Source: Psilocybe azurescens (lineage: Eukaryota > Basidiomycota > Agaricomycetes > Agaricales > Agrocybaceae). From it: a stretch of 64,000 bases of DNA. The translations under genes and the position numbers were made by a program. Where the stretch lies: positions 1,584,642 through 1,648,641 of the forward strand of contig JAJIRX010000622.1 in NCBI GenBank assembly GCA_023853785.1, given 5' to 3'. Positions 24,368 through 35,839 of this stretch are shown here, piece after piece (position 1 is the stretch's first letter; every line of letters starts with the position of its first letter). The notes beneath the pieces were generated by a model, which saw only the letters and a program-made list of their open reading frames with translations, made no database searches and was not told the DNA's origin.

Positions 24368-27300
24368 ATGTCCAGTACTACTATTCGCACCGTCACGACC
24401 GACTTGCAGGCAGGTTTGATTAAGCAACAATATGGTGACTATTCTGTCTGCTACGATTCGCTTGGTATCTGCTTAGCACTTGTTTTGAATCAAGGTCAAC
24501 CCCACTCTGCAGAGATTCGCGCACATGAATTACCTCCCACCAGACCATCCAACCCTTCATCTACTATTTCACGCCCCGGAGATTCTGTGTTAAGAAATAC
24601 GTCAAACTATGAACTGAAGTCCTTCAAAGTTAGAATACTTACCTGGAATATGCACGACTCTCTTCCAAAGGTGCGTCACCTGTAGCCTTATAATAATAAT
24701 AAGATTTCCTTCTTACGTTGATTATTATCAGGGAGATTTAGAAGAGTTATTTGGCAAGGTGCCTCTATATAACTCTGCGACTACGAATTCTGGCACGTTT
24801 CCGCAGCTTCCTAACGATGCGAACCATCCTTATCATCTAGTCGTTGTGTATGTCCTCCTTTCTCTCTCTCAACCATTTAGATCGTTACGAATTGAATTAC
24901 AGTGCTGGCCAGGAATGTCCTACGCCGTCTGGTAACTCTACTCTATTTTTATCGTCAATTCGTTGAGATTTCATTCCGCATCTTCTCTAGGTATCCCTAT
25001 GGGATTAGCCGCTAGCTTCAAGATTCTAGATAAAGATAAAGACAAGTCGAAAGAATTCGACAAGGAGAATGAGCGGCCAAGAGAGAAGGACAGGTACGAA
25101 GATGCTAAAGTGGAAGAGGATGCTGAATACCCGCCTGCTGGATGGACCTCGATGGTTGAAGATTACTTATGCCACTGTGGAGGATCTTCAAGTCGCACTG
25201 GGTCTCCTTCAACTGCAGATGTTGGATTTCCTAGACCGCTTATGCGACAGAAATCCGTCAAAGAAACTCGAAAAGGACTCTACCAACTTCTCATCAAGGA
25301 TCGGCTCATGGGAATCTACATGGCTATCTACATCCATCGTGATCTTAAACCATTTGTTCGAGGTTCGTTTGGCTGTTTGTTTATAGTATGGAATATTAAG
25401 CCAACATTTCGTCCATTCAGGTATGTCTAAATCCGCCGTTACAGCTGGTCTGATTGGCGGTCGAGTGGGTAACAAAGGAGGCGTCGGCATTAGCCTTAAC
25501 GTCGCTGGGACAACTTTCTTGTTCTTGAACGCACATCTCGCAGGTGGGCCTGCTATTGTTTGTCAAAATTGAAACTTTGATGATCATTATTGAATTAATA
25601 GCGCACGAGGGAAAGAGCAATCATCGGCTGGCGAATCTTTCTAAAATCAAGGTATCTTCCATCTTATATGCTTTCTATGGCAATTTCATATTTTTGTTAG
25701 GCTGAATTATTGGTGGACGATTTTCTCCCTGCTAATGATCCGCGTGCTGTCGCTGAAGGTCAGCTTCTCCTATCCAAATGGTCGTTTCAAAAGCTGATTA
25801 ATATACAGATTTGACGGATCGTTTCGATTTTACATTTCTTTGTGGTGACCTTAATTTCAGATTGGATATTTCACGCCTGCATGCTGACTGGCTTATTTCG
25901 CGACAAGGTATTGCAATTTTTGTCATATTACCTGATCCTGTTTTAAATATATCATCTAGAATACAAGCAAGCATTCGAATTCGATCAACTACACGCTCTG
26001 ATGAAGAAAGGAAATTTCTTCAATGGATTTTCTGAGGCTCCGATCAACTTCCCTCCAACATTCAAATACGATGTTTTGCGTACGCTCAAACGTTCAAAAA
26101 CGACTTCTCGTTCGAGACTTGCAATATTTGGAGATCGGTCTGGACAGCTTACAGAAGTCGACGAGCGTGAGGTAGAAGAAATAGAAGGCGGTGACGAAGA
26201 CATGGAAGGCGCATCCCTAGCATCTTCTGCTGTAACATCGACTGCTTCTCGACCGCTTACAGAAAATGGACCCGAGGATGATTCTTATTTCTATACTTCT
26301 ACATTTGGCCCCCAGTCATTCCTAGCGAGTCAAATGCTGTTGCTTCTCCGAAACCGAATAAAGCGAAAGTCAAATGGCTATCTCTGTTATCACCCTCCTT
26401 TGCTCCCTTCCCCACTAAACTGTCGAAAACTAAAAATGCAGAGCCGTGGGCCCTTCCTCCGACACCTGTTACCGCCACTCGGTCGGTGCCCCCGTCTCCA
26501 TTGCAGTCCACTACTCCTGACGTAGGCCGACGTCGTTTCTTGCGGCCACCCCCAATGATTCTGGTCAACTCAACTGGATCTGAGAACGTCCCCCATGACG
26601 ACGCCATTGAAAGGGGTGTATATGACTCTTCCCACAAGAAACGCGTTCCAAGCTGGTATGTGGCATGCACTCACCGACCATTCTTTTCTTTGTCTGATCG
26701 TGTACCAAGGTGCGATCGCATCCTATGGAAGACAACTGTCCAGCCTGATCCTATTTTTGATAACATTTATTCTCCGGAATCGGGTCATCGTTCACGTAGT
26801 CGCGTAGGTCACTTTCTTGCCAATGCATTTCGGCCAGCCTCTTCCCGTACAGCTTGGGATAATAATACCCCACAAGGCTCTGGGTTCTTGTCCGGAGACG
26901 CAAGCAAGACTCCCACAGATGCTATGCTATCTCCTGCAATATCGCGTACACGTTACGGTTCTCCTTTGGCACCCATCGACCTTCGTTTGCCTACTGGTGA
27001 GAAAATACTCTTTGAAGACTGTCTATATTGTTGACTTCTTTGCAGGTCTACATCTTGAATTGCGGCCTCGTCGGGCGAATACCGCAGCCTCTCCTCCTCC
27101 CACTGCCCCTGCTCACGAACATCCATCCCGGAGATTTACTGCTTTCGATGGGTTAGAGAGCCCCTCTTCTGCAGACCGCCCACAATCAGCCACTCCTTCG
27201 ATATGGCGCTTTCTGCCGTCCTTTTATCTCCCACTCATAATCAAGGGCACGGTACCCTTGATGCCTCCCAGAATTTACCTGCATCATCTCCTCGCAAAGG

Positions 27301-27409
27301 TGATGTCGTGTGCTTGACATATGATACCCTCGATGATCGTGGCATGCGCCGTCTAGAGGGACGAAGTGACCACCGACCCGTGATTGGGAGCTACGCTCTC
27401 TATGCTTGA
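24368..27409 (+). CDS. inositol polyphosphate 5-phosphatase
   Basis: The start is at 24368 (MSSTTIRTVTTDLQAGLIKQ). The IPPc catalytic motifs appear in order across short introns: VRILTWNMHDSLP, VVVAGQECPTPSG, GLIGGRVGNKGGVGISLN, FLNAHLAAHEGKSNHRLANL, FLCGDLNFRLDI, INFPPTFKYDVL, KKRVPSWCDRILWK and finally GRSDHRPVIGSYALYA. These include the catalytic Asn (DLNFR), the catalytic Asp-His pair (SDHRPV) and the magnesium-binding Glu (GQEC). There is no Sac1 domain, so it is a single-domain-type 5-phosphatase acting on PI(4,5)P2 or related lipids. A low-complexity insertion of more than 200 residues lies between PPTFKY and the CDRILWK motif. One-base breaks at C-run 26,309-26,313 and T-run 27,222-27,225 separate otherwise good coding frames. 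Confidence 0.9.
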
Positions 27410-27708
27410 TGTTTTTCGTTGTCATGCAGTTTTTCTTACCGCATTCTTTGGATACTTGTGTATACGACCAGCCTATACTATAACTGGTCATCTTCTAATA
27501 TTGCACTCCTATTATATTTATTTACATACATGACTTGTACTTACTGAGTATCTGCCATTTATCTCAATTTTGGACCAAGTTCAAACCAAAGTTCTCAGTT
27601 CTTGTTCATGAGTTGACGTCTATTTGTTTAGAGCCTTGGGCGATGATGAAGTACACGCTGTTTTAAGCAAGTCATTAAACTCTTCCGACTTGACTAACAT
27701 AGCCCACA
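27410..27708. other. short intergenic region
   Basis: About 300 bp between two co-oriented genes. Contains an AT-rich stretch around 27,500. No other feature seen. Confidence 0.45.
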
Positions 27709-28901
27709 ATGCAGGGTTTCAATAAGTAAGAATTTGAGCATTGTTTAAAAGTAACATGCTGATCAATGCATATACTAGATATTACCCGCCTGATTATGAC
27801 CCTTCGCAAGGAAGTCTGAACAAAGTCCGAGGTATGGAAGGGCAGATAGTCATGTTTACAAGTCCATCGCAATAGCCTCATGTTGACAAACATAAAGGGA
27901 AACACGCCCTAGGAGATCGTGCACGAAAGATTGACCAAGGAATCTTGATCACTCGTTTCGAATTGCCATTCAATATATGGTGGTGAGTAATATAAGGGCA
28001 TAGTATTTTGTTTACTGTATGGATAACAACCATTTCGTAGTGGTACATGTAACAACCATATCGGAATGGGTGTACGCTACAATGCAGAGAAGAAGAAGAT
28101 TGGAGCATACTACTCGACACCTATATTTTCTTTCCGCTGTAAATGCCATCTGTGCGATGGATGGTTTGAGATACAGACGGACCCGAAGGTGAGTCGTGGT
28201 GAATGTCGCTGAGTTAGCCTCTGTTAACGCCATGTTATAGAATACACGCTATGTGGTGACCTCCGGTGCAAGACAGAAGGACGAAGAATGGAACCCCGAA
28301 GAGAATGGGGGTTTTGCAATTCACGGTTTGTTCCAGTTTGCTGATTTGAATCATACGGAATTCTGGTTCACTAGTTTTTAGATACCGAGAAAGAAGGCGC
28401 GCATGTGGATCCTCTGGTTGCGTTAGAAAAAACGACAGATGCCAAACATCATATGGAGACTGTGCAGAAACCCCGTATTGAATCCTTGCAGGGTGTTTCA
28501 GAGCACTACAACTCTGATCCTTACACGCTTTCGCTGAAGGCCAGGAAACGGTTTCGCGAGGACAAAAGATTGAACAGAAGAAGAAGCAATTGGACGACAA
28601 TATCAAAGATCGGTATGCGTTACCTGCTACGATGAGTCTTCTGAAGGAAGACGACAAGGCAGTGGAAGCGGCGAAGACAGAGTGGCAGAAAGCAAAACAG
28701 GAACATGATCTTCGAGAGGCGAAGCGGAGAAAGACTACGCTTGATATCACCTCCCTCATGTCCAGTTCGCATTTATCGATGAAGAAGTCTCCAGCGTCTA
28801 GCTCGGATCCCCTGAATTCCCTGCGGAGTCAAATTCTACGGAATACAGCTAAAAGATCAACGGCCATACGATCCATTCCGACGAGTTCAGTCCTCCCATA
28901 A
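27709..28901 (+). CDS. saf4: CCDC130/Saf4 (CWC16 family) splicing factor
   Basis: The start is at 27709: MQGFNK, an intron, YYPPDYDPSQGSLNKVRG, an intron, then KHALGDRARKIDQGILITRF and ELPFNIWC. The two zinc-binding pairs CGTC and CHLC flank HIGMGVRYNAEKKKIGAYYS. Next come EIQTDPKNTRYVVTSGA and EEWNPEENGGFAIHD, then a coiled C-terminal half. The order and the YYPPDYDP opening fit CCDC130/Saf4 rather than Yju2/CCDC94. Members are associated with the catalytic spliceosome. A one-base break in the A-run at 28,564-28,567 separates FREDK from IEQKKKQLDDNIKDRYAL, which is the expected continuation. The stop is at 28899-28901. Confidence 0.9.
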
Positions 28902-29549
28902 CCATTGCACTTGTGTAAGCTTTGTATATTTTGTAATTGTATCTTAATCCATAATATTACTGGATTTGTGGTATTTTGCTTGAGACTGACTATACAAGTC
29001 ATCTAAATGCTGGTATCTGAGGCGTATTCAAGATTTTCCACCCATGTCATTCATGGAAGAACAGTAACAATCTTTTCTTACAGCTTACGGTACTTGAACT
29101 CCCCAGAATCGAGAAGACGATGGTCTATATAGCAGTGCAGAATTACGAAGGCGTTCCGAATGCGCGTTGCTTGCAGTAAATGCGGCATGTGGATTCGGAC
29201 CTCCGTCGAGGGATAGTTGGCCTTATGTGTAAGTCTCAGTGGCGAAATAAGGCAGCATCACAGAAGGGGGCGTTCCAGAGAAGAAGCAGCATGCGAGAAC
29301 TTCAAATAACACAAGTTGATCAATTGCGTTCGCATACGGTGGCCCGTTACCGACTTATCCAGCGGCAGCCTTGTCTCAGATAGGAGCAGTGTCCTGAATC
29401 TAGAGGACTGGACTGCTATGTAGCTGAGAATAAATGACATCCGATAAAATTTGGCCTGTCCGGACAAGTAACTTTGATTAGTAGGAGAGATGAAATAAGA
29501 ATGTGCTAAAATAAATACACATATTGACTATTCCCGTATCGCCATTCCT
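28902..29549. other. intergenic region, 650 bp
   Basis: Between the convergent ends of Saf4 (+) and Atg44 (-). Small ORFs on both strands around 29,180-29,470 have no recognisable features. No RNA gene seen. Confidence 0.5.
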
Positions 29550-29832
29550 CTAACTCGAGCTCGACTTCTTGAAATAGGAACTGTTCACAGCTGTAGCTTG
29601 TATCACATCGAAGACTGTCTCGCCGACACCCAAGAACTTTTCAGCTACTGAACGCACAGTGGGATCTGGTATCACCGATGCGTCAGGGCTAATAACTGGG
29701 ATGAGATTCTCGTATTCGGGACACTGATTGAGAACGGGATACTGACGAGAGACCGCTTGAGCGGCGTATGCCTGCGACGACGGTGGACAAGAGAACCGCG
29801 TCGACTGTATAATGAACAAGCTTTCCGAGCAT
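29550..29832 (-). CDS. ATG44: mitofissin Atg44 (former DUF1748) homologue
   Basis: A two-exon gene of 74 residues. Exon 1 is 29832-29754 and begins MLGKLVHYTVDAVLLSTVVA, then GIRRSS. A 58-nt gt-ag intron (29753-29696, gtctct...tcccag) follows, and exon 2 (29695-29550) gives DPTVRSVAEKFLGVGETVFD and a tail NSSYFKKSSSS. The N-terminal LGKLVHxxxDAxLxS pattern, the following GIRRSS and the KFLGVGE motif match PF08520 (DUF1748, now Mitofissin). Yeast Atg44 sits in the mitochondrial intermembrane space and drives membrane fission for mitophagy. The length is close to known members (about 70-80). It lies 95 bp downstream of the sulfite oxidase stop, on the same strand. The family call is from memory of the motif, with no search run. 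Confidence 0.82.
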
Positions 29833-29927
29833 GAGGGATAGATGATATATAGATGGTGAGAGTGTATTGTCAAAGTTGAACTTGCACTATAGCTAATTAC
29901 AGAGAGACGCGTTTGCTCGGCACCTTC

Positions 29928-31184
29928 CTAAACGGGCCGAGTCCAATGCCCGACTCCCCATCCGTTGTACGCTACTCCTCGCAAGTTCCATTCTCCCACT
30001 TGAGGCTGCATATTTCCCTCAATGTCTATTGAACGGCTGTATACTTTCCCTTCTTCGACTTTACAGGTAATTTCGGCCTCCCACAGCGTCCAACTCCATC
30101 TGCCTTCCTGGTAGATTATTCGCGCATTGTGCCAAGTTTTCCCGTAGTCTACAGATATTTCAATGGCTTGCACTTTGCCTGTTGCCCCCGCAATAGCATA
30201 GCCTTTGACAAATAGCTCGTCATCTTCCTCACAGTTGACAGTAGCCACGACAGAGTTCAAGGGCAAGGCTGTCATGGAAGGATACTGGACCCACAGTGGT
30301 TTGGCTGTCTCTTTCGATTGCACCTTGAGGAAAAGATTAATGATAGTAATATACAAAAAAATTAGTGAGGACTTGCAGAAGGAGGCAGAATCTTGTAGTC
30401 GCGTTGTTGATAGAAATTGAGAGATTCCGCAGGGGAGATGATGATTGTATCTACCCATTTGACCCATCGTGCGCCCAAGTAACCGGGGACAACCACTCGC
30501 AGTGGTCCTCCGTGATCGGCACTCAGTGGTTCGTCGTTCATCTAGATAGTTGGTATTTGTGAGGATTTGTGTGGTAAATAGGAGTCCAGAAGTACCTCGT
30601 ATGCGAGAATAACACTTCCATTCTCCATGGCCTTTGCCAGAGGGATAGATGCCCCGTAAAACGTGTCGTCCTGGCAAAGGGTAGAATGCGATTCGAAGCA
30701 GATATGGAGGTTCTCCTGCATGTTCAGTCCTACCAGGTTGAGGAGTTCGGATAATAGAACTCCCCCCATCTGCAGTTTGCAATCACTCCGTCCGCCCAAG
30801 GAACGCCGTGCACTGGCCTGATGGCCCCCATTTCCTTGCGCCTGATGCCTGCACACTAGGTATTTGTCCCCAATTGAGATAGGAGCACATGCAAGCCCAG
30901 CGGAGCAAACTACTTGCCTGGAGAGCGGCGACGATCCGAGTTTTAGGGAATGCCTTTAGTTCAGTTAAAGAGAACTGGACTTTTCCCTTGTCGCCTCCCT
31001 TGATCACAATTGAATAAGCACTGTCGTCGAACTCACGCACAGGACCATGGTTTCGACAGTAAACGAGGTCTTCAGGAGTGATTGAGAACTCTACGAGAGC
31101 CGAAGCGGGAGGTTCTGCATTGAAAGGTTGGGATTGCTGTACGTTCAGAAGAGCAGAATGGGTTGGTTCCGCACTGTAGTCCAT
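29928..31184 (-). CDS. sulfite oxidase-type molybdopterin enzyme
   Basis: The start is at 31184 ([15 protein letters not shown]). The N-terminal Moco domain has [32 protein letters not shown] and, after a GC-AG intron (30917-30856), CAGIRRKEM, which contains the Cys that ligates molybdenum. [39 protein letters not shown] and [11 protein letters not shown] follow. The C-terminal dimerisation domain has [30 protein letters not shown] and [13 protein letters not shown]. There is no cytochrome b5 domain, as in fungal and plant forms. The enzyme oxidises sulfite to sulfate. The Asn of the usual CAGNRR motif is Ile here. Exon borders near 30,580-30,360 are approximate. Confidence 0.88.
30856..30917 (-). 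other. GC-AG intron in sulfite oxidase
   Basis: The 62-nt intron starts CAG|GCAAGT (from 30917) and ends acctag (30856). Its removal places the molybdenum-ligand Cys codon directly after ALQ, giving the conserved motif. Confidence 0.8.
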
Positions 31185-31436
31185 GGTAAGCTGCAAGTTA
31201 TGGGCAAAAATGCACGGTTGAGTCGGCACGGACGGAGCTAAATAGTTTATGAAAACATCGTGTTTTGGGCGCGGTCTTCTGGCGCAGAGCGTATTGGATT
31301 TGGCTGCAAGTTAAGGATCCGGGATGCACGCTCCACAATACATAAAATATGTTATTTCTCAGTCTGAATCTATCATAACATCTCTCGCACGTGATGCATA
31401 TAGTACCACTATCTATTTCAACATGAGAGGGTATAA

Positions 31437-31972
31437 TCAGGGCTCCAGAGACGCGGGGAATGTGCCGTTCTCGCGCTGTTCATCGAATTTCGAGATCTAG
31501 ATCATTGTTAGTAATGTGCAGACGTAGACAGAAGCATTGTGCATACCCATTCATCTAGGGAAACGGGAACATAGTCAATTGTGGAAACACGGAATGTATT
31601 CAGAAGTAAGCGCACTGGGGCAAAGCGAGTTGTATGCCTTTTGAACTGCTTGCACGGTGCAAAGTCGTCGCCCTTGGCGGCGACGCACTTGAAGTAATCG
31701 GTGTAGTTCTGGAAGCTGTGACACAGGATAAGCGCGTTTTTCCTAAGCCAGCAGCAATTGGGCGTATTCGTACCAGTTTCTGGTCTGGTTCGTGTTTGGG
31801 AAGCGAGCTACGAAAGACGTTCAATAAATTAGGTCCGAGGATTCGAAGAGACTTGTGACACACCGTCGAATCCAACGGTTTGGAGGACGTATTTGCTGTA
31901 AAATGCCAATGAGTCGGATTCGGAGCTCATTTCAAGGGATAGCTACCTTGAGATCTCGGCGGCGTCAGACAT
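31437..31972 (-). CDS. COX12: cytochrome c oxidase subunit VIb (Cox12), with an 8-nt micro-exon
   Basis: The start is at 31972 (MSDAAEIS). Spliced exons give SKYVLQTVGFD, ARFPNTNQTRNC, FQNYTDYFKCVAAKGDDFAP with CKQF, then SLCPNEWISKFDEQRENGTF and a C-terminus PASLEP. The four cysteines of the CX9C/CX10C helical hairpin are present (NC, KC, PC, LC). The protein sits on the intermembrane-space face of complex IV and is imported by the Mia40 route. NEW is encoded by an 8-nt exon (31547-31554) between introns 31555-31615 and 31497-31546. A one-base deletion in the A-run at 31,639-31,642 shifts the frame between CKQF and AYNSLCP. A gene this short is easily missed. Confidence 0.85.
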
Positions 31973-32103
31973 TGTCAAGTCGTTGTGGTGGTTGAAGCTC
32001 GGGTTGTGGCGGAACGACAAAACATACTCGCCCAATAGGTGCGATTATGTAATACCGCCTAGAACTCTGTCCTGGCTTCCATCACTCTCTTGACTAGACC
32101 CCT
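31973..32103. promoter_or_regulatory. bidirectional promoter of COX12 and PRP18
   Basis: 131 bp between divergent starts at 31972 (-) and 32104 (+). No defined motif recognised. Confidence 0.35.
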
Positions 32104-33448
32104 ATGGACTCCCTCAAAGCTGAAATTGCTAGTAAGCGAAAGGCCCTTCAAGATGATCCGGTGCTAGGTGGTCGACCTTCAAAGTACATGCGACGAGGCG
32201 AAATAGAGCATCTCCGAGAAGAAAGAGAGCAAAAACTTCGAGAAGAACAGAGGAAAGCGGCTGATACTTCCCGCAAGGCCGCAGAGACTGCTACCAGTGT
32301 CGTAGTAGAAAAACAAGCCAAAGTGAGATTGCATTCACCAAAACTCATACTGTGATGTCCTAATACTTGGATGGAGAACAGCCATCCTTGACCCCTTCTT
32401 CGAGCTCGCATGACACCACACAAGATGCACAGCCAGAAGCAGAATCTTCCAACGCGCCAGAGTCGGCCTATACCATGTCCAACGAGGAGACAATCCGCAG
32501 GCTGCGCTCGAAAGGCCAACCCATTCGCCTCTTTGGAGAGCTCGACAAAGATCGTCGGCTTAGGCTTCGTGCTCTCGAACTCATCGAAGAGAAGGGCCAT
32601 GACCGTCAGGGCGGCCAGAACGACTTCAAAAAGGCTTTGGAGGATGTAGAAAATAGCGAGAGAGAACTACGGAATAAATCTACAAAGGGAAGAAGAAGGA
32701 GGAGAACGATCCAGGCGCTAATAGCGTTCTTGACCTCGGCCTCCTCAAAACCGACCCGGACAAGTTGTATCCATTAATCTACTATGCATTGAAGAGGACT
32801 CTCAAGGAATGGGAGGAAGCTATGGACGAGCGACCGGGTATGTTTATTTTTAAATCTTTGAATAGGTGATGCTTATACTTCTGGCCACGTAGAACATATC
32901 AAGCGAACGACTCAAGGCAAACTAGCTGCTGCAACGCAAGTCCAATCAGCAGAGAACTTGAAACCGTTGTTCAAGACTCTTCGATCTCGAGTATGTATAT
33001 CTGCACTCGATGACTCTACTTATTCTGATTCGAACTTTTTGTCAGTCGTTGCCACCTGACATGTTGGCTCGAATGGCGGAGATAGTCCACCACATGCAAA
33101 AGCGACAATACCAACGTGCCAATGACTCATATCTTCGACTTTCTATCGGAAATGCGCCGTGGCCAATCGGTGTTACCATGGTTGGGTACGTCTTGATTAC
33201 TTGTTTCAATAGCTCACCTTGCTGAATGTCGTCTAGTATTCACGAACGTTCTGCACGAGAAAAGATCTCTGCAGATCAAGTTGCTCATGTACTGAACGAT
33301 GAGGTTAGCCGAAAGTATATTCAGAGTCTAAAGAGGTAATTATCAACCTCCTGCTTTGTTACTTGTTCTAATTATTTCTTCCACTAGACTCTTGACCTTT
33401 TCACAAACCAAGTATCCTCCAGCAGATATATCCCAGTTGATGGGATAG
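32104..33448 (+). CDS. PRP18: pre-mRNA splicing factor Prp18
   Basis: The start is at 32104 ([15 protein letters not shown]). The N-terminal part has [18 protein letters not shown]. The splicing-factor motif (PRP4/SFM-like) reads [19 protein letters not shown] and continues into [13 protein letters not shown]. The C-terminal Prp18 domain follows: [65 protein letters not shown] and the end [11 protein letters not shown]. Prp18 acts in the second step of splicing with Slu7. The conserved WPIGVT loop is intact. A one-base break near the aaaggg run at 32,684-32,689 separates the linker from [15 protein letters not shown]. The stop is at 33446-33448. Confidence 0.92.
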
Positions 33449-33610
33449 TCGTCTGTGTAACACTGATGCTATCTTTTTTCTGATTTGTTGAGTACGTGTA
33501 CGGTTCCAGAGAAATTATTATGTGTGAAAATATCCATCTAGACGGTATATCTACCAAAAATTACCTCCTGATGTGTCAGTAATACAAGTTATGTCAGCCC
33601 TCCCAGGCAA

Positions 33611-35681
33611 TCATCGGCGTTGCTTTTTGCCCTTTCCTCCCTTGACTTTCTGGCCATCAGCAACGACTGCAAAAGCGTGGCCAAACTCTGTTAGGTGGTT
33701 GAAAAGTTTCGTTTTACTGGGGAATGTTTCCCTACATTCGTTACAAATCTAGAGGGTTATAAGGTGATCAATAAATCATGAAGCGAAATAGATATGGTAT
33801 ACCAATGAGTTGTCGGCTTTGGGGTTTCTGACTGTTTCGCCTGCTGTTTCGCGCGTCGCTTTTCTTTCTTGGATAGCTCGGGGGTAGGCGTAACGGCTCG
33901 ATCTTGGGCTGGAGTTTCAGGAGAAGCTGTTGATACCAAGTTTTCTTGGGTTTCGTTTTCTAGGATATCAAAATTGTTTCTTCTCCGACCCTTTCTCCTC
34001 CGAGATGGAACTTCTGTATCATTTTCCGCTTGTTTAGAAGTATTATCCTTGCGACTAGTAGTGTCTTTGGGTATCGAGTTCTCGGCGGGAACAATGAGGG
34101 GATTTCCTTCTTGGTCGTCGGGCAAAGGATCGGACACAAGGGCTTTTCCGACTTCGGGTTCGGTTTCGATTTCCAGATGGGAAATCTCTAATTCATCCTC
34201 GGTATCAGTTTTAGTGGGTGTTTCTGAGTCTTCAGCTTCGGCATCCAAGTTCAAGGCCTCGTCTTCCTCTTGCATTTCCCATTTCAGTCTTTCCACTTCT
34301 TTCATGTGCTTTTTGCTGCGCTCATGGCTGTTCCAGGCTGCCTCGCTGCGGAATGTTTTCCGGCAAGCGACGCATTCCCATTCTTCCATGTCGCCTTCTG
34401 CATCGGCCCAGTCTAGATCGGCGTGGAGGCCTTTTGTTTCAACTTTTTGCCATTCTTGCTCGACGTACAGATCGGCAATGTTTTCTTTGAGGCGGGAGTT
34501 GATTTTTGAGGTGTTAGGGCTGGAGCAATGGAGAGGGCGGCTTGAGCTTCAAGGTGCTTTTTATACCGCGGGTCTCGCTTTCGAACAAATTTGACTAATG
34601 ACTGATATCTATTTTCAGAGAAGGAGTAGATAGAAAAGTTTGGAGCACTTACTCGGACAGTATCGTTATATTCTCTACGTGCATCCTCACGCAGTTTCTT
34701 GTTGTCTTTCTCCATCAAACTGCAGATGTATTAGATCATGGACCCTGTTATCGGTTTCACTGTTTTTCTCACCGTCTAACGCGCCTTTCAGGAGCTTCGG
34801 CAATATTCCATTGTTCCATCCACAAGAAATCCTTCTCTGTGACAAAATTTAGCCATACGTTGTAGAACGATTTGGCACAATCGGTATCTGCTTGACTGGA
34901 TGTAGACCATTGCCAAGTAGAATGTCCGAACGAGGGAAACGCTTCAGCTTGTCCGAACGAGGATTCTTCCGCTGAGAGTCTCGCAAAAGGTTACGGTAGA
35001 TTGTGAAGAAGCTCTAATATAAGAATGAGTCGGTCGGTCGGTCAGTAAGAAATAGCTGAATGATTGCTTTATTTATGCGTACATTTTCACCGTCATCGAA
35101 TGTATTCCAGGATGTGGTTTCGAAAAATCTGGCAAGATGTCTAACTGTAAGCCCTCTATCCCGCACGCGGCTTGAGGTGGTCGTGCCCTTTCGTATGTCC
35201 TCGAATACGATGTCGGCGTCTGCTTCGGGTATAAGAGATGCACGATGCGAATCGTACCAAGCTCGTTCCTGTTAACTAATAGTAAGATCAAGATTAAAGC
35301 ACAATTTCCTGACTTACCTGATCATCGCTCAGGATCTACAATCATCGTCTTCTTATTGCATTAAGTTTAACCGATAGGATGGAGGATTGAGCTGACCTCG
35401 TATGCTTGCTGTAAGGTGGCAAATCTACGCGTCGCCTCTTCTACATCTGTATGATTTTTATCCGGATGGTGGATCAAAGCCAAGCGTCGAAAGGATCGCT
35501 ATGAGCATAACAACTGATTATTGGTTTTACAGAATATTAAGGGTTGGTGATGTAAATTCACCTTGATTTCGTCTGCGGTCGCATCTTCGGATACTTCTAG
35601 AATCTGATAGTAGTCGAGGGAAGGTGATTGTTCGTCTGTGTCGTTCGCTTGCGGGCGGCCTGTCGATTCCCTGGCACCCAT
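33611..35681 (-). CDS. JJJ1: Jjj1/DNAJC21-type J protein with C2H2 zinc fingers
   Basis: The start is at 35681 ([11 protein letters not shown]). The J domain is [18 protein letters not shown], then [15 protein letters not shown] with HPD, and [16 protein letters not shown] middle block [19 protein letters not shown] and [20 protein letters not shown] is the Jjj1/DNAJC21 signature. It is followed by a C2H2 finger ([20 protein letters not shown]), a long acidic and basic low-complexity stretch, and a second C2H2 finger in the last exon ([18 protein letters not shown]). The C-terminus is basic (GGKGKKQRR). Jjj1 works with Hsp70 on cytoplasmic 60S subunit maturation (Arx1 and Rei1 recycling). A one-base break lies in the T-run at 34,503-34,507. 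The stop is at 33611. Confidence 0.92.
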
Positions 35682-35839
35682 AGGAAAGTAATGAAAGTTG
35701 GTACTTAGATGAGAGTCAGGGCCCGTGAAGGAACAATAAATGACTGTCACGTGAGTCTATCATAAATTTGTACTGCCCAGTGACAGACCGTGCTTCCAGC
35801 TCAAACGCGTCTTGAACACTCCCCTAATATCACCGCACC
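35682..35839. promoter_or_regulatory. bidirectional promoter of JJJ1 and TIM13
   Basis: 158 bp between divergent starts at 35681 (-) and 35840 (+). Inferred from layout. Confidence 0.35.

Noticed and set aside
29258..29467. Minus-strand ORF of 69 codons between Saf4 and Atg44
   Set aside because: No recognisable feature and it overlaps a plus-strand ORF of similar size; probably chance.
31634..31858. Plus-strand and minus-strand ORFs of 74 and 91 codons
   Set aside because: Both are out-of-frame readings over the COX12 exons and introns.
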